From Hyphococcus sp. (GTDB lineage: Bacteria; Pseudomonadota; Alphaproteobacteria; Caulobacterales; Parvularculaceae): DNA of 30,785 nucleotides. Under the pieces are notes generated by a model that was given only the letters and a program-made list of their open reading frames with translations, searched no databases and was not told the origin of the DNA. The DNA lies in assembly GCA_021604605.1 (NCBI GenBank), contig BQJH01000003.1, positions 1 through 30,785 on the forward strand, in the 5' to 3' direction. Positions 24,882 to 30,785 of this stretch are shown here, one piece after another; within the stretch, counting starts at the first letter, position 1; each line of letters begins with the position of its first letter. Position numbers and translations under genes: made by a program.

Positions 24882-26027
24882 TTAAGGTCGCGGTCCGAGC
24901 GTGACGAGTTTGTCAAGCACGGCGTTTAACCCCTCGCCAGAACTTGCGTGGACATCGACGCGGCCGATGTTATCGGTAACGCGTTCGAGGGCTTCAAGTT
25001 CTTTCAGACGCAACAGCGTCGGGTTGTCTTCCATGAGCCGCGCCGTGTTCAAAAGCGACCGCGTTGCAGCCGTTTCTTCACGCCGGCGGATCAGGTTGGC
25101 CTGTGCGGTTTTTTCCGCCTCGACCACCCGGTTGATCAGCTCACGCATTTCGCCCGGCAAGATTACATCCTTGATCCCAAGCTCGGTAACGTCGACGCCA
25201 ATGTCGCCCAGAGCGTTTCGGACATGGCTGACGATTTGTGCGTCAACCGTTTCCCGGTCGTTCAGGACTTCATCAAGCGTCCGCCCGCCAACAGCTTCCC
25301 GAACAGCGAACTGTACGAGCTTGTAAATGTGGCTCGCATAGTCCGGCGTTGAGAGCGCGGCCTTTGGTGCGTCAGTCACTTTAATGAACGACGTCAACGT
25401 CACCCGCAGCGAGACTTTGTCTTTCGTCAAAATCTCTTGCGCGGTTACTTCCAGCGGAAGCGGACGCATATCGATCGTTTGCGACTTAACGGTCCGGCCG
25501 ATCTGCCAATAGCCGTAACGGCCGGGCTCAAGGGTTTCCACCAGCTCGCCATCAAAGAAGACGAGCCCGGCTTCAGCTTGCCCGACTGAGACAGGCGCGA
25601 TTGGCGCAGACACACGTTCACCCGCGCCAACAGCCTTTTCATAAGCAATCAGCTCCGCCTTTGTCAGGCGTGGGTTTTCCAGCGTGTTGATCCGGGTCAC
25701 GGTGACGTCTTTCAGGATTTTCCAGACGTAAATCGTTTGTCCCGGGCGCACGATCATTGACGCCCGGCCATCCAATGAGACAACCGCAACTTCACCTTCC
25801 GCCACGCGAATGGTTTCAAGGTATTTATTCGCGAGTTCCGGGTGACGCTTTTCCATGATCTCCGCCCATGGCGAGACAAAAATGCCTCGCGCATCACAGC
25901 GTTCTATCTTGATCTGTCCGAACACGTCCCAAAGACTATGTCGGCCAGGCTCAAGCACCCGGATTAAGCGGCCATCCCGAATGAGGAGGCCGCGTTCTGT
26001 ATCAGCGACAACAACTGTTTTGCGCAT
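24882..26027 (-). CDS. Slipin-family SPFH/Band 7 protein
   Basis: A 381-residue stomatin/prohibitin-homology protein. A Band 7 domain covers about residues 140-300 (AGLVFFDGELVETLEPGRYGYW, then the KDKVSLRVTLTSFIKV and GIKDVILPGEMRELI segments), followed by a coiled-coil-forming helix (AEKTAQANLIRRREETAATRS) and a short tail. An extra N-terminal module (1-130) repeats a similar pattern, RGLLIRDGRLIRVLEPGRHS. I see no strong N-terminal membrane helix, unlike classical slipins. The family organises membrane domains and often pairs with NfeD proteases, but no nfeD gene is adjacent. GAGGAGG lies eight bases before the ATG. Confidence 0.88.
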   Translation of the reverse strand: MRKTVVVADTERGLLIRDGRLIRVLEPGRHSLWDVFGQIKIERCDARGIFVSPWAEIMEKRHPELANKYLETIRVAEGEVAVVSLDGRASMIVRPGQTIYVWKILKDVTVTRINTLENPRLTKAELIAYEKAVGAGERVSAPIAPVSVGQAEAGLVFFDGELVETLEPGRYGYWQIGRTVKSQTIDMRPLPLEVTAQEILTKDKVSLRVTLTSFIKVTDAPKAALSTPDYASHIYKLVQFAVREAVGGRTLDEVLNDRETVDAQIVSHVRNALGDIGVDVTELGIKDVILPGEMRELINRVVEAEKTAQANLIRRREETAATRSLLNTARLMEDNPTLLRLKELEALERVTDNIGRVDVHASSGEGLNAVLDKLVTLGPRP

Positions 26028-26479
26028 CGCCTGGTCCTCCTCTTAAATTTGTCAGCCCCATGCCGACAAAAAGGTTGCGCGGCATAAGAGCAAATCAAAA
26101 ACATGTAAAGAGCAAAATGAAAATTAATCCGCAAAAAGACGAATTGGTTTGAGGGCTGTTTCAATTATGCATAAATAAGCGTGACTTCAGCAGTAGGGGC
26201 GAGAGAGTGCTAAGGAAAAGGTTGGCCGGAAAAATTCCCCGTTGACGCAGCGGTCCGGCGATTAAGGCGCAGATGCTTCCGGTTTGTCCTGCCCGCAGCA
26301 ATATGGCCGAAGCCATATCCTGGGAGGCGGGACGCCTCAAAATCATCTCCGCCGGTATCCGCGCCGGCGCAAAGCCCGTCATCGGGCGCCCGCTGATATT
26401 GCATCAAGCCGCAGCTTTTGCGCCATCTTTGGGCTGAATGTTCCCGGCCTTCCCGTCAAAAATACGGTTTCGTAGACCG
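26028..26479. other. Long gap without a protein gene, containing a hairpin cluster
   Basis: No supported gene lies between slipin and the tRNA-like genes. Part of this region (26301-26392) carries a run of perfect short inverted repeats described separately. The left part (26028-26200) is AT-rich and probably holds the slipin promoter. Small open frames here encode proline- or arginine-rich peptides with no recognisable features and are not reported. Confidence 0.6.
26301..26392. other. Cluster of perfect hairpins, possible structured RNA
   Basis: Four perfect stems follow one another: ATATGGC/GCCATAT (26301-26318, four-base loop), GAGGCG/CGCCTC (26324-26338, three-base loop), CGCCGG/CCGGCG (26350-26369) and GCCCG/CGGGC (26374-26387), the last overlapping the palindrome CGGGCGCCCG (26383-26392). 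Read on the minus strand the first has a stable C(UUCG)G loop, favouring a minus-strand transcript. I cannot match it to RNase P RNA, tmRNA, 6S or SRP RNA. It may be a DNA repeat element instead. Confidence 0.45.
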
Positions 26480-26481
26480 TG
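26465..26481 (-). terminator. Terminator of the tRNA-like pair
   Basis: On the minus strand just after the tRNA-Thr gene, ACGGT and ACCGT pair over a seven-base loop and are followed by ATTTTTG. The stem is short (five pairs) but the T run and position suit termination. Confidence 0.55.
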
Positions 26482-26555
26482 GTGTTTGGTGCGGGAATCG
26501 AACCCGCGACAGCTACATTACAAGTGTAGTGCTCTTCCCTCTGAGCTAACCAATC
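26480..26555 (-). tRNA. tRNA-Thr (anticodon UGU), with an acceptor mismatch
   Basis: The 76-base minus-strand gene folds as a normal class I tRNA: D arm GCTC/GAGC, anticodon stem CTACA/TGTAG with loop CTTGTAA (anticodon TGT at 26520-26522), five-base variable loop, T arm GCGGG-TTCGATT-CCCGC, and an encoded CCA end. The acceptor stem is GATTGGT against ACCAAAC, leaving A2 opposite A71 unpaired, which is unusual. The mismatch could be a degenerate copy, or be fixed by RNA editing or tolerated. Whether it is the genome's only tRNA for ACA codons cannot be seen. It lies three bases downstream of the tRNA-Leu-like gene. Confidence 0.8.
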
Positions 26556-26558
26556 AAA

Positions 26559-26628
26559 AAAACGAGGTGGATTCGAACCACCGTATATCGAGTTTAAGTC
26601 GAGCGCCTTACCGCTTGGCTATCGTTTC
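26559..26628 (-). tRNA. tRNA-like gene, anticodon UAA (Leu) but with a short variable loop
   Basis: The 70-base minus-strand sequence has acceptor GAAACGA/TCGTTTT (one G-U pair), a three-pair D stem with loop AAGCGGTAA exactly as in tRNA-Gln, anticodon loop CTTAAAC (TAA at 26594-26596), a four-base variable loop and T arm GGTGG-TTCGAAT-CCACC. The outer anticodon-stem pair is C-T mismatched. No CCA is encoded. Bacterial tRNA-Leu normally has a long variable arm, so this is not a standard one; it may be a decayed, phage-type or recently re-coded tRNA, or not functional. Confidence is in the tRNA-like fold, not in the amino acid. Confidence 0.6.
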
Positions 26629-26718
26629 AGCCTCCATCGTGGAACACAAAATCAGCAGCGCCGCCTGCGCCCGCGGGGTCTCAGAGAGCCCCAACGAAAC
26701 AATGAAAACCGGCGGCGG

Positions 26719-26746
26719 GTTATAGGGAAAAATTTCGCGCTGTCCA
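26719..26746 (-). promoter_or_regulatory. Strong sigma-70-like promoter of the tRNA-like pair
   Basis: On the minus strand TGGACA (26741-26746) and TATAAC (26719-26724) are 16 bases apart, each one mismatch from consensus. Transcription would start near 26712, about 85 bases before the first tRNA. The leader contains GGGG/CCCC around a small loop and a longer pairing of CGCCGCC with GGCGGCG (26659-26665 and 26711-26717). Confidence 0.65.
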
Positions 26747-26847
26747 GCCCTCATGCTTTGTGATAGTCACGCCATGAACCTTAGCGAATGCCAGTTTGGC
26801 TAGCAAAGCCGATCTGGCGCCGGGCGACCCGGAGTCTCCCAATAAAA

Positions 26848-27129
26848 ATGACACAAGATTTTTATAAGCAGATATTTGTCTGGCGAAAATTAACTGACAA
26901 ACAAGCACTTCGGCATTGTTGTTTTGAAAATTTGACCACAGGTCGATTTTTCGTTCAGAGCGCTGATTTTTTCCACTTGCCATATGACCAAAAAATGGAT
27001 GAACAGCATTCAGCGCAATTCATCGAGCTGTTTTTGGAAGTAGACGATGCAGAACGCACCCAACACCAGACCTTGAAGCGAGCGATTTCGGAATTTAATC
27101 AAGGGTTTTCTATTGTTGGCCCCGTCTAG
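26848..27129 (+). CDS. Small protein of unknown function
   Basis: I do not recognise this 93-residue protein. Started at the ATG at 26848, it is rich in aromatic and charged residues: FVWRKLTDKQALRHCCFENL, then FFVQSADFFHLPYDQ and a C-terminal acidic helix. There is no signal peptide or membrane segment, so it is probably cytoplasmic. Its base composition is more AT-rich than neighbouring genes, which may mean recent gain. A GGAG lies 13 bases before the ATG, farther than usual. An in-frame extension to 26788 looks less natural. It converges with the DUF6265 gene. Confidence 0.6.
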   Translation: MTQDFYKQIFVWRKLTDKQALRHCCFENLTTGRFFVQSADFFHLPYDQKMDEQHSAQFIELFLEVDDAERTQHQTLKRAISEFNQGFSIVGPV

Positions 27130-27145
27130 GTTTGCGTCTTCTTAG

Positions 27146-27670
27146 TTATTCAACCCGCTCAAAATTAAGCGAGAAGCCACCTTCTTCTCCGTCTTCAATT
27201 AATACAACATCCGCCTGCAAACTGTTTTCGGTTGGCATCCAGTAGCGGATTGACTTTACGGTCAGTGATGGCGGATCGGCAGAAAAAGTGACGTCATTAT
27301 CGCTCCATGCGGTCAGGGGCAGCGATACGAATTTGCCATCATCTTCCCATGTCGAATAATCCGCATTGAAATGTTTAAAGCGCATGACAAGGCCATCTTC
27401 TTCCTGCGCCACAACGACATATTCGAGAACGCGTAAGCTGCCGCCGGAAACACCGCGCGCCATGGCGGTTATCACGCCGCCCTCCGGTGCGGACCAGGTT
27501 TCTTCAAAGACAAAATCATCGCCGCCGCGCCAGTGGCCTTCCAGAAAGGCCATGGCCTCAAGGGTTGCAGGGGAGATTGCCGCGTTTTCTTCAGCTGTTG
27601 CGCAGCCTGGTAAGACAGCAACGCAGTAAAAGGCTGAGACGAGCGGTGCGATAATCGATTTAATTGTCAT
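27146..27670 (-). CDS. DUF6265-like secreted lipoprotein
   Basis: A 174-residue protein with a lipoprotein signal ending at Cys23 (VLPGC). The mature part reads like DUF6265: AFLEGHWRGGDDFVFEETWS, GGVITAMARGVSGG and the VMRFKHFNADYSTWE region, a lipocalin-type beta barrel. Such proteins are thought to sit in the outer or inner membrane facing the periplasm; the ligand is unknown. AAGGA lies eight bases before the ATG. Its start faces the ATP-grasp gene across a 184-base gap. Confidence 0.82.
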   Translation of the reverse strand: MTIKSIIAPLVSAFYCVAVLPGCATAEENAAISPATLEAMAFLEGHWRGGDDFVFEETWSAPEGGVITAMARGVSGGSLRVLEYVVVAQEEDGLVMRFKHFNADYSTWEDDGKFVSLPLTAWSDNDVTFSADPPSLTVKSIRYWMPTENSLQADVVLIEDGEEGGFSLNFERVE

Positions 27671-27697
27671 GATGTGGATCCTTCCCCTTTTTGACTA

Positions 27698-27707
27698 GTC
27701 TATAGAC
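27698..27707. repeat. Ten-base palindrome upstream of the DUF6265 lipoprotein gene
   Basis: GTCTATAGAC reads the same on both strands. It sits 28 bases before the lipoprotein start, where a -10 element or an operator could lie; TATAGA within it resembles a weak -10. Confidence 0.35.
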
Positions 27708-27768
27708 GAGCGAATGAATGTGAAATCGACATTTCCTGTTGTAACCGTATTAGTCTCCTCCAGAGTTC

Positions 27769-27786
27769 TTTGCTCATTGGAGCAAA
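27769..27786. repeat. Perfect inverted repeat in the gap before the ATP-grasp gene
   Basis: TTTGCTC and GAGCAAA are exact complements around ATTG. No T run follows on either strand, so it is more likely an operator or leader hairpin than a terminator. Confidence 0.45.
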
Positions 27787-27854
27787 CCCTATCGCCATCA
27801 GCCTTCCGCCTGATTGACCAGAGCCGAAATTAGGGGCTTTTATCCGAGTTTCCT

Positions 27855-28757
27855 ATGACCGAAATTATTTTTGTTACTTGCAACGAAATGCCGGGCCTGA
27901 CCCAGAGTGATGCGCTGGTTGCGTCTGCGCTGGGACAACAAGGCGTGAGCGTGTCGGCGGTTCCCTGGAATGGCCCGCAGGGGGCTTTTGCAAAAGCCGA
28001 TCTTATCGTCATGCGTTCCCCTTGGGATTATCCGTCAGCGTCCCAGGCATTCGCCTCGTGGATGGAGGGCCTGAAAGGTCTGAAGGGTCGGGCCGGTTTG
28101 GCCGTGAAAGTGGTGAATTCGCCATCTTTGATGCGCTGGAACCTTTCCAAACGCTATTTGCTTGAATTGGCGGAGGCGGGCGCTCCTCTAGGACCAATTC
28201 GCCAGACGGAGCCTCGCGCTGACGATATTGCCGAGGCCATGGATCTTTTAGGGGTGACGCAGGCGGTGGTGAAACCTTTGATGGGCGCAACGGGCAGCGG
28301 GCTTTCACTCGTCAAGCGCGATGATCGGGCCCGGCTGGAACAGGCGGCGCAAAAACTCGCCATGACGGGCCTCATTCAGCCTCTCATCCCGGAAATCACC
28401 TCGCTAGGCGAAACCTCGATGATTTTTATTGACGGGGAATTTACCCATGCGGTCGTTAAACGGCCGAAATCCGGTGAAATCCTTTGTCAGGAAGAGCATG
28501 GCGGCACAACCCAGCGCAGTGATCCGCCCGATTGGGCCTTGGCGGAGGCGCGGGCGATCCTCTCCATGTTGCCTGAAGCGCCGGTTTACGCCCGGGTGGA
28601 TGCGGTGATTTTTAATGGCGCCAGTGAGGGGCGAAAAATGCGGCTTATGGAGGTCGAACTCATTGAGCCTGAACTGTTTTTCAACTATGCCCGCAGTTCG
28701 CCCAATACGCTTGGGGCGGCGGATCGGTTCGCCGCCGCACTCTTGAAGCAACTCTAA
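27855..28757 (+). CDS. ATP-grasp domain protein, substrate unknown
   Basis: A 300-residue protein resembling the RimK/glutathione-synthetase-like ATP-grasp group. An N-terminal pre-ATP-grasp domain (LIVMRSPWDYPS) is followed by AVVKPLMGATGSGLSLV, a nucleotide-binding loop with the expected Lys, and EVELIEPELFF near the end with acidic metal ligands and an RVDAVIF strand. ATP-grasp enzymes join a carboxylate to an amine or thiol through an acyl phosphate. Which compounds are joined here is not clear. It ends 19 bases before thrS, so the two are likely transcribed together. The ribosome site is weak. Confidence 0.85.
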   Translation: MTEIIFVTCNEMPGLTQSDALVASALGQQGVSVSAVPWNGPQGAFAKADLIVMRSPWDYPSASQAFASWMEGLKGLKGRAGLAVKVVNSPSLMRWNLSKRYLLELAEAGAPLGPIRQTEPRADDIAEAMDLLGVTQAVVKPLMGATGSGLSLVKRDDRARLEQAAQKLAMTGLIQPLIPEITSLGETSMIFIDGEFTHAVVKRPKSGEILCQEEHGGTTQRSDPPDWALAEARAILSMLPEAPVYARVDAVIFNGASEGRKMRLMEVELIEPELFFNYARSSPNTLGAADRFAAALLKQL

Positions 28758-28776
28758 CCTATCGAAGTCAAAAGTC

Positions 28777-30762
28777 ATGGTCGCTATTACTCTCCCCGAC
28801 GGTTCCGTTCGCCAGTTTGATGGCGCCGTCACAGGAACCCAGGTCGCAGAAGACATCTCAAAATCGCTGGCCAAAAAAGCGCTGGCGGTAAAAGTCGATG
28901 GGGAGGTTTGTGATCTCTTTGGCGAGATTGACGCTGATGCGCGCGTGGAGATTATTACCCGCGAGCATGAAGATGCGCTTGATATCATTCGTCATGACAC
29001 AGCGCATTTGATGGCCCAGGCCGTGCAGGAGCTTTTTCCCGGCACGCAAGTCACCATCGGTCCGAACATCGATGATGGGTTCTTTTACGATTTTGCCCGC
29101 GATGAACCGTTCTCGTTTGATGATTTGGAAAAGATCGAAAAACGCATGAACCAGATCGTGGAAGAAGCGCGCCCGACCCGCAAGGAAGTCTGGCCTCGTG
29201 AGAAAGCGATTGCGCATTTTAAGGAAATTGGCGAGCACTACAAAGCCGAGATTATTTCTGATCTGCCGGAAAGCGAAGACATTAAAGTATATTTCCACGG
29301 TGAATGGCATGACCTCTGTCGCGGGCCGCACCTGCCGACGACAAAACACATCGGCAAGGCGTTTAAGTTGATGAAGGTGGCGGGCGCTTACTGGCGCGGC
29401 GATCATCGCAACGCTGTCTTGCAACGCATTTACGGCACAGCGTGGACGAATGAGAAAGATTTAAAAGCCTACCTTCATCGGTTGGAAGAAGCGGAGAAAC
29501 GCGATCATAGAAAGCTTGGCCGCGAGATGGACCTGTTCCACTTTCAAGCTGAAGCGCAGGGGTCTGTTTTCTGGCACGCAAAAGGGTTTCTCGTTTGGCG
29601 CCAGCTTGAGGCGTATATTCGCCGTCAGCTTGATGAAGATGGCTACGAAGAAGTTAAAACCCCGCAGATTTTGAATTCCATCTTCTGGGAGCAGTCTGGG
29701 CATTGGGCGAAATTCCGCGAAAATATGTTCGTCGTGCCTGATGAAATTCCGTCCACAGAAGATGAGGGTCCGATCCTGTCTGGCGATGGCGATATGATGG
29801 CGCTGAAGCCCATGAACTGTCCGGCGCATGTGCAGATATTCAAGCAGGGCATTAAATCTTACCGCGATCTGCCGATCCGCATGGCGGAATTTGGTTGCTG
29901 TCACCGCAATGAGGCCCATGGCGCCTTACATGGTCTGCTGCGCGTCCGCCAGATGACACAGGATGATGCGCATATTTTCTGTCGCGAAGACCAGATCATT
30001 GACGAAACCAGTCGCTTTCTAAAGCTGTTCGCGAAAGTCTACAAAGACATGGGCATGACCGATATCGCTTATAAGCTGGCGACCCGGCCCGAACAGCGCG
30101 CCGGTGACGACGCAACCTGGGACCGCGCGGAAAAGGCGCTTGCTGATGCGCTAACGGCAGCGGGCCTTGAGTTTGATTACGCTGAAGGCGAGGGCGCGTT
30201 TTATGGGCCGAAGCTCGAATTCCATTTAACCGATGCGATCGGGCGGACATGGCAGGCGGGCACCTATCAGCTTGATTATGTTTTACCTGAACGTCTTGAT
30301 GCAACTTACATTGACGAAACTGGCGGCAAGCAACGCCCGGTAATGTTGCACAGGGCCGTGTTTGGCACTTTTGAGCGTTTTATCGGTCTGTTGATCGAGC
30401 ACTATGCCGGGCGACTGCCATTATGGTTGGCGCCGGTGCAAGTCGTGGTCGCGACGATTACGTCAGAGGCGGACGATTATGCGCGTGAGACCGCAGATGC
30501 TTTCCGTGCAGCCGGTTTGCGCGTTGATCTTGATATCAGAAACGAGAAGATCAACTACAAAGTGCGTGAACATTCTCATGCAAAAGTGCCGGTGATCGCC
30601 GTTGTTGGCGCGCGTGAGGCGGATGAGCAAAAAGTTTCTCTCCGCCGTCTTGGTGAGAAGGCGCAAAGTGTTGTTGCTCGCGATGAAGCGTTGAAGGACT
30701 TGTCGCAAGAAGTGTTAGCGCCAGATCAACGCGAAGCATCAGGCCAGCGTGGGATGGTTTAG
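28777..30762 (+). CDS. thrS: Threonyl-tRNA synthetase
   Basis: A complete 661-residue ThrRS. It has the TGS domain (1-60), an editing domain with His73 and His77 (HDTAHLMA) and Cys181/His185 (CRGPH), the class II catalytic core with zinc ligands Cys348 and His399, motif 2 around CCHRNEAHG (374-382) and motif 3 in GTFERFIGLLIEHYAGRLP, and a C-terminal anticodon-binding domain. It charges tRNA-Thr and removes mischarged Ser-tRNA-Thr. It follows the ATP-grasp gene closely. A tRNA-Thr(UGU) gene lies about 2.2 kb upstream on the other strand. No T-box or stem-loop leader is visible before the start. Confidence 0.98.
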   Translation: MVAITLPDGSVRQFDGAVTGTQVAEDISKSLAKKALAVKVDGEVCDLFGEIDADARVEIITREHEDALDIIRHDTAHLMAQAVQELFPGTQVTIGPNIDDGFFYDFARDEPFSFDDLEKIEKRMNQIVEEARPTRKEVWPREKAIAHFKEIGEHYKAEIISDLPESEDIKVYFHGEWHDLCRGPHLPTTKHIGKAFKLMKVAGAYWRGDHRNAVLQRIYGTAWTNEKDLKAYLHRLEEAEKRDHRKLGREMDLFHFQAEAQGSVFWHAKGFLVWRQLEAYIRRQLDEDGYEEVKTPQILNSIFWEQSGHWAKFRENMFVVPDEIPSTEDEGPILSGDGDMMALKPMNCPAHVQIFKQGIKSYRDLPIRMAEFGCCHRNEAHGALHGLLRVRQMTQDDAHIFCREDQIIDETSRFLKLFAKVYKDMGMTDIAYKLATRPEQRAGDDATWDRAEKALADALTAAGLEFDYAEGEGAFYGPKLEFHLTDAIGRTWQAGTYQLDYVLPERLDATYIDETGGKQRPVMLHRAVFGTFERFIGLLIEHYAGRLPLWLAPVQVVVATITSEADDYARETADAFRAAGLRVDLDIRNEKINYKVREHSHAKVPVIAVVGAREADEQKVSLRRLGEKAQSVVARDEALKDLSQEVLAPDQREASGQRGMV

Positions 30763-30785
30763 CATTTGATGGCGTCTTCTTTTCT

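Noticed and set aside
26161..26382. Minus-strand open frames in the gene-free region before the tRNAs
   Set aside because: No ribosome site or recognisable protein features, and they overlap the perfect hairpins, which better explain the sequence.
26629..26717. Two-piece (permuted) tmRNA
   Set aside because: I found no tag peptide sequence and no tmRNA-type acceptor arms; the folds fit two separate tRNA-like genes instead.
26438..26725. Open frame on the plus strand across the tRNA-like genes
   Set aside because: It is the antisense of two tRNA folds; its peptide has the typical look of mistranslated tRNA sequence.
1..30785. CRISPR arrays, insertion sequences, prophage genes
   Set aside because: No spaced repeats, transposase, integrase or phage structural genes were seen on either strand.

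Overview
This is a gene-dense bacterial chromosome segment, moderately GC-rich, carrying about 28 protein genes, two tRNA-like genes and several recognisable control elements. GcrA, MmcB, a ScfR/RamB-type regulator next to a long isocitrate lyase, an HslO/PPK2 pair and the PhoR-PhoU-PhoB set all point to an alphaproteobacterium, most likely of the Caulobacterales / Parvularculales / Rhizobiales side where CcrM-GcrA cell-cycle control operates. No phage, IS element, plasmid function or CRISPR array is visible. Most of the window is ordinary core chromosome.

Layout. 1-3105: a partial tsaE (minus), an adrenodoxin-type ferredoxin, mmcB, a lipoprotein PQQ-type sugar dehydrogenase (minus) and a small membrane protein. 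3176-6148: phosphate signalling genes phoR, phoU and phoB without the pst transporter genes that often sit among them. A strong bidirectional terminator separates phoB from gcrA (minus), whose likely promoter contains a CcrM GANTC site. 6988-10384: a tight run of ABC-2 permease, hslO (Hsp33), ppk2 and a methyltransferase. 10405-12258: a DUF885 lipoprotein peptidase (minus). 12395-15592: scfR-like regulator and aceA diverge around a repeat-rich operator region. 15731-18076: ridA, a GcvA-like LysR regulator and a DMT exporter, all on the minus strand. 18240-22748: a secreted-protein block with an exported protein coupled to an M23 endopeptidase, a membrane CadC-like regulator converging on them, and another secreted protein. 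22890-24815: DUF899 protein, yidD and a fatty-acid desaturase that is interrupted by one in-frame amber codon. 24882-26027: slipin (minus). 26028-26847: no protein gene, but hairpin-rich DNA plus two adjacent minus-strand tRNA-like genes with their own promoter and terminator. 26848-30762: a small unknown gene, a DUF6265 lipoprotein (minus), an ATP-grasp protein and thrS.

The most unusual material is at 26300-26720. One tRNA-like gene has anticodon UAA (leucine) but lacks the long variable arm expected of a bacterial tRNA-Leu, and has a tRNA-Gln-like D arm. Its partner is a tRNA-Thr(UGU) with a mismatched acceptor pair. A cluster of perfect short hairpins of unknown identity lies just beyond them. 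Other points of interest are the amber-interrupted desaturase, the paired inverted repeats between scfR and aceA, and the hslO-ppk2 adjacency, which joins two protein-protective stress functions. All functional assignments come from reading the protein and DNA sequence; no database search was possible.
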